A stretch of 12,809 nt of DNA from Pseudomonadota bacterium (GTDB lineage Bacteria > Pseudomonadota > Alphaproteobacteria > Acetobacterales > Acetobacteraceae): NCBI GenBank assembly GCA_021815835.1, contig JAKAZN010000010.1:1-12809 (forward strand). The letters run 5' to 3'. The number at the start of each line of letters is the position of its first letter. The stretch's first letter is position 1. Made by a program: the position numbers and the translations under genes. Below, one piece after another: positions 1 through 6,937 of this stretch. The notes beneath the pieces were generated by a model, which was not told the DNA's origin, searched no databases, and saw nothing but the letters and a program-made list of their open reading frames with translations.

Positions 1-72
1 CGCGATCACGCAGCCGGCCACCGGCAAGGCGAGCGCGAGCAGGATCAAAAGACGGACGGATGGGCGGCGCAT
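1..72 (-). CDS. Lipoprotein, N-terminal fragment (cut by window edge)
   Basis: Only the first 24 codons lie in the window. They start at an ATG (70-72, read on minus) and encode two arginines, a hydrophobic stretch (LLILLALALP) and then VAGC, a good lipobox with the lipidated cysteine at residue 21. This predicts export by Sec and anchoring of the mature protein to a membrane by signal peptidase II processing. An AGGGAG ribosome binding site lies about 8 bases upstream. The body of the protein is outside the window, so no function can be given. It is on the same strand as the prpB operon, 136 bp beyond the DUF192 gene, and could be its last member or have its own promoter. Confidence 0.7.
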   Translation of the reverse strand, partial: MRRPSVRLLILLALALPVAGCVIA

Positions 73-171
73 GGGGAGCTCCCTTCGGTTGCGATGCGCG
101 CCAGTCTTGCCGCGGTTTGTTACCCGCCCATGCGCGGAGTGTAACCGAATGCACGGGAGGCGCGGTGCCCA

Positions 172-195
172 GACGCGGGCCCCGACGCGGGCCCC
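172..195. repeat. 12-bp perfect tandem duplication
   Basis: GACGCGGGCCCC occurs twice head to tail (172-183 and 184-195), between the end of the DUF192 gene and the lipoprotein start. The GGGCCC core in each copy is self-complementary, so RNA from this gap could fold strongly. There is no T-tract, so it is not a clear intrinsic terminator. Confidence 0.75.
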
Positions 196-208
196 GGCGC
201 GATCCCGC

Positions 209-685
209 TCAGCCGCGCGAATCGGCCGGCAATACGACCTTGTCGCCGACTGTGATCCCGAGGCGCCGCGTGGTTCCCCCCGCCAGTTCCAGGGTGGCGA
301 TGACCTTCCCGTGGCTCGACAGGACCCGGAGGCTGTGCGGCACCGTATCGGTAATGATCGAGTCGATCCGGCCATCCGCCCCGATGAACACCATGTCCAG
401 CGGCACGAGAGTGTTCTTCATCCACATCCGCGAGATGATCGGATCGGGCCAGACGAACAGCATCCCGCCGTCCGCGGCCACGCTCGTGCGGAACATCAGG
501 CCGGTGATCTGCTGGGCCTGGGTGCGGGCAACTTCCACGTGGAACACATGGGGCACGCCGGCGGCGGTGATGGTGAGGGTTTCCGGCGGAAGGGTTGGCT
601 GCGGGCCGGTCGGATGGACGGTCTGGCCGAACGCCGCCGCGGCGGGCGCGGCCAGCGCAAGGGCGATCAGGGTGCGGCGATTCAT
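209..685 (-). CDS. Exported DUF192 family protein
   Basis: This 158-residue protein has an N-terminal export signal (MNRRTLIALALAAPAAAAFG). The paired arginines make a Tat-type signal possible, although Sec is equally plausible. The rest matches the DUF192 fold, a small compact domain: a central GLMFR motif near residue 63, then a MWMKNTLVPLDMVFI stretch near 87-101 and a GKVIATLELAGG segment near 125-136. These are the family's most conserved parts. The biochemical role of DUF192 is not established. The ATG overlaps the stop of the deacetylase gene upstream as ATGA (682-685), so it should be translationally coupled to it. An extracytoplasmic protein coupled to a cytoplasmic deacylase and PrpB is an odd mix and may only reflect gene compaction. 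Confidence 0.88.
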   Translation of the reverse strand: MNRRTLIALALAAPAAAAFGQTVHPTGPQPTLPPETLTITAAGVPHVFHVEVARTQAQQITGLMFRTSVAADGGMLFVWPDPIISRMWMKNTLVPLDMVFIGADGRIDSIITDTVPHSLRVLSSHGKVIATLELAGGTTRRLGITVGDKVVLPADSRG

Positions 686-1815
686 GCGGGCAAGCGCTCC
701 TTCAGGGCGAGATCGACCAGGCGGGGGATGTCGGCGCGGATCGGACCCGGACGCGGCGCATCGCGCAAGGTCGTGAACCAGTGCGCGGGCGGGCTGCGGC
801 CGGCGGCACGATCATAGCGCACGGCGCGCAAGACCGCTTCGCCTGCCGGCGGCAGGCGGTCCGGGATCGGGAAGCCATTCAGCGTGGCCCAAATCGCGGC
901 CCAGCTTCGGCCGGTGGTCCACGGGTTGTAGCCACCGCCGCCCAGCACGATCAGTCGCGGCGCGAGCGCGGGCAGCGCGGCGGCGAGGGCGATGTGGATG
1001 TTGTTGGAGAGCGACAGGCGGGCGAGCGGGTCCTCCGCGAGGCCGTCGGCGCCGGCCTGCAGCATGATCGCCTGGGGAAGATGGGCGCGGATCAGGGGCA
1101 GGACCGCGTGTTCCAGCAGGAAAAGATATTCGCTGTCGTTCGTTTCGCGCGGCAGGGGAAAATTGCGGGCCGCCCCGCCGGCGCGATCGGAGGCGGCGCC
1201 GGTGAAGGGCCAGCGGCCGGATTCGTGCAGGCTGATCGTCAGCACGGCGGGGTCGTCCGCGAAGGCATCCTGCACGCCGTCGCCGTGGTGGGCATCGATA
1301 TCGAGATAGACGATACGATCGAGCCCCTGGTCCCGCCAGGCGAGCAGGCCGAGCACCGGGTCGTTGAGGAAGCAGAACCCGGCCGCCCGGTCCGGCTGGC
1401 CGTGATGGGTGCCGCCGCCGGGGCAGTGCGCGATTCCGCCGGAAGCGGTGAGCGCGGCGGCCAGCATCACGCCGCCGGCGGAGATGGCGGGGCGGCGGTA
1501 CATGTCAGGGTAGATCGCGTTGCCCTCGACGCCGAGGCGGTGACGTGCGCGATCTTCGGGCGGGACGGATTGGGTGGCCTCGGCGCGACGCAGCGCGGCA
1601 AGATAGGCTTGCGTATGGAAGCGCGCGAGCGCGGCGTCGGTGGCCATCGGCGCGTTGTGGTAGGAAGCCGCCGGCAGCCAGCCCAGCCCCCGGCAGAGAT
1701 CGGTGCAGACCGGGACCCGCTGGACCGCGAGAGGGTGCTTCGGTCCGTAACTGGATCGGCGATAGATCTCGCTGCCAATATAGACGGGCGCGCCCGCCGC
1801 CTGACCGCCGATCAC
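682..1815 (-). CDS. Class I histone-deacetylase/AcuC-like zinc hydrolase
   Basis: This 377-residue protein belongs to the arginase/deacetylase superfamily and is close in length to bacterial AcuC. It should hydrolyse acyl groups from lysine side chains or small amines, using zinc. The active site looks complete by comparison with HDAC8: tandem histidines 137-138 in GGGTHHG, zinc ligands D174 and H176 in DIDAHHGDG, a third ligand D257 in QAGADG, and catalytic Y296 in GGGGYNP. No signal peptide is seen, so it is cytoplasmic. The start is GTG at 1815, overlapping the prpB stop as GTGA; its own stop overlaps the DUF192 ATG. Neighbours suggest a link to acyl-CoA metabolism, for example removing acetyl or propionyl marks from enzymes, but this is inference. 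Polyamine or acetoin-related roles are alternatives. Confidence 0.92.
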   Translation of the reverse strand: MIGGQAAGAPVYIGSEIYRRSSYGPKHPLAVQRVPVCTDLCRGLGWLPAASYHNAPMATDAALARFHTQAYLAALRRAEATQSVPPEDRARHRLGVEGNAIYPDMYRRPAISAGGVMLAAALTASGGIAHCPGGGTHHGQPDRAAGFCFLNDPVLGLLAWRDQGLDRIVYLDIDAHHGDGVQDAFADDPAVLTISLHESGRWPFTGAASDRAGGAARNFPLPRETNDSEYLFLLEHAVLPLIRAHLPQAIMLQAGADGLAEDPLARLSLSNNIHIALAAALPALAPRLIVLGGGGYNPWTTGRSWAAIWATLNGFPIPDRLPPAGEAVLRAVRYDRAAGRSPPAHWFTTLRDAPRPGPIRADIPRLVDLALKERLPA

Positions 1816-2729
1816 CGTTGCGGCATCGCCTGGGGAATAACGGTGGTCACGATCGAGGCATCCAGCGCCTCGTACTCGTGATAGCCGATCGTGGCGTAGA
1901 GCTCGGCGCGGGTCTGCATCCGATCGACCATGCCCTGGGTGCCGCCGTCGCGGCGGATGGCCGCATAGAGCTCGGCCTGCGCCTTGTTCGCCACGCGCAG
2001 CGAACTGACCGGCCAGATCACCATCTGGTAGCCCATCGCCTGGAATTCGGCGGCGGTGAAGAAGGGGGTGCGGCCAAACTCGGTCATGTTGGCGAGCAGC
2101 GGCGCCTTCACGCGGGCGGCGAATTCGCGAAACATCTCTGCGGAGGTGAGAGCCTCCGGAAAGATCGCGTCGGCGCCTGCTTGCAGATAGAGCTGGGCGC
2201 GGGCGACGGCGCCGTCCATGCCCTCGCTGGCGGCGGCATCGGTGCGGGCGACGACGACCAGATGGCGGCGGGCGCGCGCGGCGGCGGCGATCTTGGCCGC
2301 CATGTCGTGCGGGTCGTTGAGCTTCTTATCGTTGAGGTGGCCGCATTTCTTCGGCAGCAGCTGGTCCTCGATATGCACCGCGGCCGCGCCCGCATCCTCG
2401 AAGCAGCGGACCATGTGCATCACGTTCAGCGCCTCGCCGTAGCCCGTGTCGCCATCGACCAGCACCGGCAGGCCGGACGCACGGGTGAGCTGGCGGATGA
2501 AGAAGCAGGCGTCATCGACCGTGAGGATGCCGAGATCGGGCAGGCCCATCTGCGCGGTCATCGCCGCGCCGGACAAATAGAGCGCCTCGAATCCCGCCTG
2601 CTTCGCCTGCAGGCCGGCGATGCCGTTATGCGCGCCGGGGAGTTGCAGGATGTGGGGCCGCGCGAGCAGGGCGCGGAAGCGCTCCCCGGCGGGACGGACG
2701 GGGAGGTCGGCGGCGACGAGATAGGTCAT
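1812..2729 (-). CDS. prpB: 2-methylisocitrate lyase
   Basis: This enzyme of the methylcitrate cycle splits 2-methylisocitrate into pyruvate and succinate, completing propionyl-CoA breakdown in the cytoplasm. The 305-residue protein is a full-length isocitrate lyase/PEP mutase family member. It shows the KKCGH signature with catalytic C129, the Mg-binding VDGDTG motif (D92, D94), YLSGA near 51-55, and a C-terminal DRMQTRAELY segment much like E. coli PrpB. The KKCGH cysteine argues against PEP mutase or oxaloacetate decarboxylase. I chose the ATG at 2729 because family members start about here; a TTG at 2786 would add 19 unrelated residues. No clear Shine-Dalgarno is seen. Its stop overlaps the deacetylase GTG. 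prpC and prpD are not in the window. Confidence 0.9.
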   Translation of the reverse strand: MTYLVAADLPVRPAGERFRALLARPHILQLPGAHNGIAGLQAKQAGFEALYLSGAAMTAQMGLPDLGILTVDDACFFIRQLTRASGLPVLVDGDTGYGEALNVMHMVRCFEDAGAAAVHIEDQLLPKKCGHLNDKKLNDPHDMAAKIAAAARARRHLVVVARTDAAASEGMDGAVARAQLYLQAGADAIFPEALTSAEMFREFAARVKAPLLANMTEFGRTPFFTAAEFQAMGYQMVIWPVSSLRVANKAQAELYAAIRRDGGTQGMVDRMQTRAELYATIGYHEYEALDASIVTTVIPQAMPQR

Positions 2730-2735
2730 GGGGCG

Positions 2736-2760
2736 GGTCCGGCTGCGAAAGAAGCGGACC
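2736..2760. promoter_or_regulatory. Inverted repeat in the divergent prpB / oxidoreductase promoter region
   Basis: GGTCCG (2736-2741) and CGGACC (2755-2760) form a perfect 6-bp inverted repeat with a 13-base spacer, just upstream of the prpB ATG in the 120-bp gap between divergent genes. It could be an operator for a dimeric regulator or a hairpin in the prpB leader. In GC-rich DNA a 6-bp repeat can occur by chance, so this is a candidate only. Confidence 0.3.
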
Positions 2761-2834
2761 GTAGCAGGGTCGGGGGGTTCGCCCAAACCTGGCGGGGTGG
2801 CCGAGGCCGCGTCGCGCGGTTAGCCTGTGGCGGC

Positions 2835-2843
2835 AGGAAGGGA
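2835..2843 (+). promoter_or_regulatory. Ribosome binding site that fixes the oxidoreductase start
   Basis: AGGAAGGGA lies 6 bases before the ATG at 2850. The reading frame is open far upstream (to about 1545), so this site and the position of the first Fe-S cysteine decide the true start. Confidence 0.6.
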
Positions 2844-2849
2844 TCCGGG

Positions 2850-5078
2850 ATGCGCAGCGCCACTCTCTACGAAGCCCCGCGGCCGCCGCCGCGGACCCCG
2901 GATGAGACCGTGGTCACCTCGACCTGTGGGCATAATTGCGGTGGGCGCTGCGTCGTGAACGCGCATGTCCGGGACGGGCGGATCGTGCATATCTCCACCG
3001 ACAGCCGGCGCTGGAATCCGGCGCATCCGCCGCTGGCGGCCTGCGCGCGCGGCGTGGGCCAGGTCGAGCGGATGAACCATCCCGACCGGCTGTTGCAGCC
3101 GCTGCGCCGCACCGGGCCGCGCGGGTCGGGCGCCTTCGCGCCGATCGGCTGGGACGAAGCGCTCGATGAGGTGGGCACGCAGTTGCGTCGGGTCCGCGCG
3201 ACCTACGGCAACGCGGCGATCCTTGACGCCTCGCGCTCCGGCAGCCTGTCGGTGCTGCACGGGCGGGTGGCGGCGCAGCGCTTCATGAACCTGTTCGGTG
3301 GCTGCACCGAGCTGTGGTCGAATCTTTCCGCCGAGGCGGAGATTTTCGCCGTCCGCGCCACCTATGGCCCGAGGACCGGCTACAAGGTGGCCGGACGGGA
3401 GCCGACGGATTACGTCAATTCGAAGCTGATGCTGATGTGGGGCTGGAGCCCTGGCGACGGCACGTTCGGTACCGGAACCATGCAGTATCTGAAACAGGCC
3501 AAGCGGCAAGGAACGCGCATCGTCTGCATCGATCCAAGATTGACGGAAACCAGCCGCCAGCTTGCCGACGAGCATGTGTTCATCCGCCCCGGTACGGACA
3601 CCGCGGCGCTGCTGGCGATGGCGCAGGTGATCCTGTCGGAGGGGCTGCACGATCGGGCGTTCTGCGATCGTTTCGTGCTGGGGCTCGACGAAGCGCATCT
3701 GCCGGCGGATGCGCCGGCGGGCGCATCCTGGCAGGCCTATCTGTTCGGGATGGCGGACGGGGAAGCGAAAACGCCCGAATGGGCCGAGCCGATCACTGGG
3801 GTGCCGGCTGCGACCTTGCGGCGCCTGGCGCGGGATTTCGCGACCACGCGGCCCGCGGCGATGCAGACGGGCTACGCGCCGGGTCGGACCGCGCAGGGCG
3901 AGCAGTTCCATCGCGCGGCTTACGCACTTGCGGCGATCAGCGGGAATATTGGGATTCCTGGTGGCAATTCGGGAACGAGCAACGGGGCGACGGGGGCTTG
4001 TGGGGTGAAGCGCCTGCCGACTGGGCGCAACCCGATCGCGGCGCGCGTTGCCTCGCCGCTGCTCGCGGATCTGCTGGCGCGCGGGAAGGCGGGCGGGTAT
4101 CCCGCCGATATCAAGCTGATCTATTCGGCCGCGGGGGATCTGTTCAACCAGTGCCCGAATGTGGGCCGCATGGCTCGCGCGCTGGATCGCGTCGAGTGCA
4201 TCGTCGTGCAGGATCACTTCCTGACGCCGACCGCGCGGCAGGCTGACATCGTGCTGCCGGCGACGACGTTCTGGGAACGGAACGACGTGCACACGCCCTG
4301 GTCCGGCGCGGGGCATTTCGCGATCTACATGCGCCAGGCGCTGGCGCCGATGGGCGGGTGCCGCAACGATATCGACATCTTCGCCGCTCTCGCCGATCGA
4401 CTGGGGATCGAGGGCTACAACGACCGGTCCGAGGAGGCCTGGTTGCGGGAGCTAACGGCGAGCGCGATCGACGATTTCGACGCCTTCGCCGCCGCCGGCG
4501 TGGCGCGCTTTCCACCGCCTGCCGAGGCGGTCGCCTTCGCGCGCGAGATCCGGGAGGGAGAGGCTTACCCATTCTCCACGCCGTCCGGCCGGATCGAAAT
4601 CTATGCGACGACCCTGGCCACGGACCCCGATCCCTGCGGCCTCGGACCGATTGCGCCGATCCCGGTCTGGCTGCCGCCCACCGATCCACGCGCGCGCCCG
4701 ACGCAGGCCTTTCCACTGCATCTCTGCACGCCGAAATCCCGTGCCCGCACGCATTCGATCCACGGCAACCAGGCGGGGCTCGCGCGGATCGACCCCGATA
4801 CGATCTGGATTCATCCGGCGGACGCCGCGGCACGTGGGATCGTCGATGGGGCGCCGGTGCGGGTGTTCAACGCCCAGGGGATCACGACGTTGCACGCCGA
4901 GATCACCAAGCGGATCGCTGAAGGGGTCGTCGCGATCAAGGAGGGCGCCTGGGTCCGTCCGGATGGCCACGACGTCGATGTCGGTGGGTGCGCGAATGTG
5001 CTGTCGGCGGACTACGCCTCCCCCTGCGGGGCGACGACCTATAACTCGAACAGCGTCGAAGTGGCGGCGGCGGGCTGA
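2850..5078 (+). CDS. DmsA-like molybdopterin oxidoreductase catalytic subunit, no Tat signal
   Basis: This 742-residue protein is a DMSO reductase family enzyme with bis-molybdopterin guanine dinucleotide and one Fe-S cluster. The N-terminal cluster motif is C26-x3-C30-x3-C34, with the fourth cysteine C65 in ACARG. S160 in WSNLSAE aligns with the serine Mo ligand of DmsA and DorA. The middle carries a DmsA-like KTPEWAEPITGVPA stretch and ISGNIGIPGGNSG; the C-terminal cofactor domain has HSIHGN and ends in a GGCANVLS block. The N-terminus (MRSATLYEAPRPPPRTPDET) has no twin-arginine signal and nothing suitable lies upstream in frame, so it should be cytoplasmic. No Fe-S (DmsB) or membrane (DmsC) gene is adjacent. 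The substrate cannot be told; S- or N-oxide reduction is the default guess. It diverges from prpB and converges on the enoyl-CoA hydratase gene. Confidence 0.88.
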   Translation: MRSATLYEAPRPPPRTPDETVVTSTCGHNCGGRCVVNAHVRDGRIVHISTDSRRWNPAHPPLAACARGVGQVERMNHPDRLLQPLRRTGPRGSGAFAPIGWDEALDEVGTQLRRVRATYGNAAILDASRSGSLSVLHGRVAAQRFMNLFGGCTELWSNLSAEAEIFAVRATYGPRTGYKVAGREPTDYVNSKLMLMWGWSPGDGTFGTGTMQYLKQAKRQGTRIVCIDPRLTETSRQLADEHVFIRPGTDTAALLAMAQVILSEGLHDRAFCDRFVLGLDEAHLPADAPAGASWQAYLFGMADGEAKTPEWAEPITGVPAATLRRLARDFATTRPAAMQTGYAPGRTAQGEQFHRAAYALAAISGNIGIPGGNSGTSNGATGACGVKRLPTGRNPIAARVASPLLADLLARGKAGGYPADIKLIYSAAGDLFNQCPNVGRMARALDRVECIVVQDHFLTPTARQADIVLPATTFWERNDVHTPWSGAGHFAIYMRQALAPMGGCRNDIDIFAALADRLGIEGYNDRSEEAWLRELTASAIDDFDAFAAAGVARFPPPAEAVAFAREIREGEAYPFSTPSGRIEIYATTLATDPDPCGLGPIAPIPVWLPPTDPRARPTQAFPLHLCTPKSRARTHSIHGNQAGLARIDPDTIWIHPADAAARGIVDGAPVRVFNAQGITTLHAEITKRIAEGVVAIKEGAWVRPDGHDVDVGGCANVLSADYASPCGATTYNSNSVEVAAAG

Positions 5079-5090
5079 GGTGACGCAGCC

Positions 5091-5109
5091 ACCGCGCCCC
5101 AGCCGCGGT
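5091..5109. terminator. Small GC hairpin between convergent genes
   Basis: ACCGCG (5091-5096) and CGCGGT (5104-5109) pair perfectly around a 7-base loop, in the 59-bp gap between the converging oxidoreductase and enoyl-CoA hydratase genes. The place suits a two-way terminator, but there is no T-run on either side, so a Rho-dependent end is just as likely. Confidence 0.35.
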
Positions 5110-5137
5110 CCTGCAATGCCGCGCCGCGTTCGATCCG

Positions 5138-5938
5138 CTACGATCGCGCCGGACCGCCGGGGTACCAGGCCGGGCGGCGCTTCTCGCGGAACGCGGCGGT
5201 ACCCTCTCGGGCTTCCGCGGTCGCGCGCTGGGTCCAGCTTTCGTTGGCCAGCATCGTCATCGCCCGTTCGTCCAACAGCAGCCCATTGGCGCCGAGGAAG
5301 GAACGTTTCGTCATCGTGATAGCACCCGGCGCGCCGAGGCGGATCGCGTCCAGGATCGCTTCAACCCGCGCGTCGATCCGATGGGCCGGGACGACCTCAT
5401 GCACCAGACCGATGCGCAGCGCCTCGGCGGCGTCGAAGCGCTCGCCGGTCAGCGCATAACGGCGGGTCTGCCGCAGGCCGATCGCGTGGACCATGTGCGT
5501 GGAAATCGGCGTGGGCGCGACGCCCACGCGGACCTCGGTCAGACCGAACTGGGCGTCGGGCGTGGCGAGCGCGACATCGACGCAGCAGGCCATGCCGGCC
5601 CCACCGCCGAAGCAGGCCCCGTGGATTACCGCGATGGTCGGGTGGGGGAACTCGTTCAGCAACTGCATCGCGCGCGTGGTGGCCATCGAGGCGGCAAAGT
5701 TGCGATCCGGCGGATAGAGGGTTGCCTGGGCGAGCCAGGATATATCGGCGCCCGCCTGGAAGTGTTTGCCCGCGCCACGCAGGACGAGGGCGCGCACCGC
5801 TTGGCTGTGCGCCAGATCGCGCAGCCCGGCGATCAGCGCATCCAGCAGCTCTTCATTATAGGCATTGCCCACCGCCGGGCGATTGAGCGTGGCGGTGGCG
5901 ATACCGTCGGCGGCGATATCGAGCAGGATCAGCGACAT
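5138..5938 (-). CDS. Enoyl-CoA hydratase/isomerase family protein, LiuC-like
   Basis: This 266-residue crotonase-fold protein is of normal length. The oxyanion-hole segments are QAGADISWL (61-69) and HGACFGGGAGMA (106-117). Of the two catalytic glutamates of rat crotonase (E144, E164), the first is replaced by G115, while the second is kept as E135 in FGLTEVRVG. From memory, this pattern and the following GVAPTPIS and RRYALTGERFDA stretches and the EKRRPAW end resemble bacterial methylglutaconyl-CoA hydratases (LiuC) of leucine breakdown and the related AtuE. The reaction is therefore probably hydration of a branched enoyl-CoA in the cytoplasm, but it is not proved. The ATG at 5938 has only a weak ribosome binding site. 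It lies 54 bp downstream of the dehydratase gene on the same strand. No other leucine or terpene pathway genes are in the window. Confidence 0.85.
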   Translation of the reverse strand: MSLILLDIAADGIATATLNRPAVGNAYNEELLDALIAGLRDLAHSQAVRALVLRGAGKHFQAGADISWLAQATLYPPDRNFAASMATTRAMQLLNEFPHPTIAVIHGACFGGGAGMACCVDVALATPDAQFGLTEVRVGVAPTPISTHMVHAIGLRQTRRYALTGERFDAAEALRIGLVHEVVPAHRIDARVEAILDAIRLGAPGAITMTKRSFLGANGLLLDERAMTMLANESWTQRATAEAREGTAAFREKRRPAWYPGGPARS

Positions 5939-5965
5939 GGGGATGGTCCGTGCACCAGGGAACCG

Positions 5966-5985
5966 CCAGCATAGCGCGGTGCTGG
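5966..5985 (-). other. Hairpin between dehydratase and enoyl-CoA hydratase genes
   Basis: CCAGCA and TGCTGG (5966-5971 and 5980-5985) form a 6-bp stem with an 8-base loop, starting 7 bases past the dehydratase stop on the minus strand. No T-tract follows. It may end or stabilise the upstream transcript, or be chance. Confidence 0.3.
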
Positions 5986-5992
5986 ATGGAGG

Positions 5993-6937
5993 CTACTCCG
6001 GGAGCGCCGCGGTGTTGCCGCCGCAGACCAGAACCCCCACGCGCGCCCCATCAGGCGGGACGAAGGCGCCGCACACCAGCGCGGCAAGCGCCGTCGCACC
6101 GCCCGGCTCCGCAAGGACGCGAAGCCGATCCCAGAGGAGATATCGCGCCCTTTCGATAGCCATGTCAGGGACGAGAACCAGGCTGGTGACATGGGCGGCC
6201 ACCAGCGGGAAAACGACGGCCCCGGTCTCGCGCGCCCCGAGGCTGTCGGCCGCGATCCCGCCTGTCGCGACTGGTACCGGCCGGCCCGCCGCCCGGGACG
6301 CGTGCAAGGTCGGGCACGCCTCCGGCTCCACGCCGACGACCTGGATGCGTCCCCCATACCAGGCGGCGATTCCGGCCAGCAGGCCGCCGCCGCCAGCAGC
6401 GACCAGGAGATGCGTCAGGTCCGGCGCCTCCTGTTCGAGTTCCAGCCCGATCGTGCCCTGACCGGCAATCACCGCCGGATCGTCATAGGCGTGAATTTCC
6501 GCGGCACAGGTCGTGGCGGCTCGTTCGCGGCTGGCGGCGAGCGCCTCGGCGTAGGTCGCGCCGATGGCGGTCAGGCGGGCGCCATAGGCCGCGATCCGGG
6601 CGCGCTTCGCCGCCGGGGTTGTCGCGGGCACGAAGATTTCCGCCGTGACGCCCCGCGCTCGAGCGGCGAAGGCAACCGCCGCGCCATGGTTGCCTCCGGA
6701 GGCCGCGACCACGTAATCGCCCGGGCGAATCGGGCGGGTCGGGTCGAGCATGCGATTGAACGCCCCGCGGGGCTTGAAGCTGCCCGTGTGCTGCAGCAGT
6801 TCGAGTTTCAGGGTCAGGTGACTATGTGGTAAGGAGATGCAGTCAAGGTCCTGAGCGCTGACCATGCAGATCGGCGTGCGACGGATCAGGGGGCCGATCC
6901 GCGCCGAGGCGTCGGCGATATCTGGGCGAGTTACCAT
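5993..6937 (-). CDS. PLP-dependent threonine/serine dehydratase family protein
   Basis: This 314-residue cytoplasmic protein is a fold-type II PLP enzyme. It shows the cofactor lysine K55 in TGSFKPRGAF, the SGGNHG substrate loop (80-85), and a glycine-rich phosphate loop AAGGGGLLAG in the middle. The likely reaction is deamination of threonine or serine to 2-oxobutyrate or pyruvate. There is no C-terminal ACT domain, so it is unlike the isoleucine-feedback-regulated biosynthetic enzyme and more like catabolic dehydratases, serine racemases or hydroxyaspartate dehydratases; sequence alone does not separate these. I chose ATG at 6937; a TTG two codons earlier is possible. 2-Oxobutyrate would give propionyl-CoA, which would feed PrpB, a suggestive but unproved link. 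The start codon overlaps the possible divergent small ORF at 6936. Confidence 0.85.
   Translation of the reverse strand: MVTRPDIADASARIGPLIRRTPICMVSAQDLDCISLPHSHLTLKLELLQHTGSFKPRGAFNRMLDPTRPIRPGDYVVAASGGNHGAAVAFAARARGVTAEIFVPATTPAAKRARIAAYGARLTAIGATYAEALAASRERAATTCAAEIHAYDDPAVIAGQGTIGLELEQEAPDLTHLLVAAGGGGLLAGIAAWYGGRIQVVGVEPEACPTLHASRAAGRPVPVATGGIAADSLGARETGAVVFPLVAAHVTSLVLVPDMAIERARYLLWDRLRVLAEPGGATALAALVCGAFVPPDGARVGVLVCGGNTAALPE

Noticed and set aside
595..1881. Long plus-strand frame opposite DUF192 and the deacetylase
   Set aside because: Gly/Arg/Ala-rich, with no motif; the minus-strand deacetylase has a complete active site.
1545..2849. Upstream in-frame extension of the molybdoenzyme
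   Set aside because: It runs antisense through prpB, shows no Tat signal, and the ATG at 2850 has a good ribosome binding site close to the first Fe-S cysteine.
2820..4316. Long open frame (about 498 codons) antisense to the molybdoenzyme
   Set aside because: It is rich in Arg, Pro and Gly with no recognisable domain, and lies opposite a gene with clear motifs. Long antisense frames are expected in GC-rich DNA.
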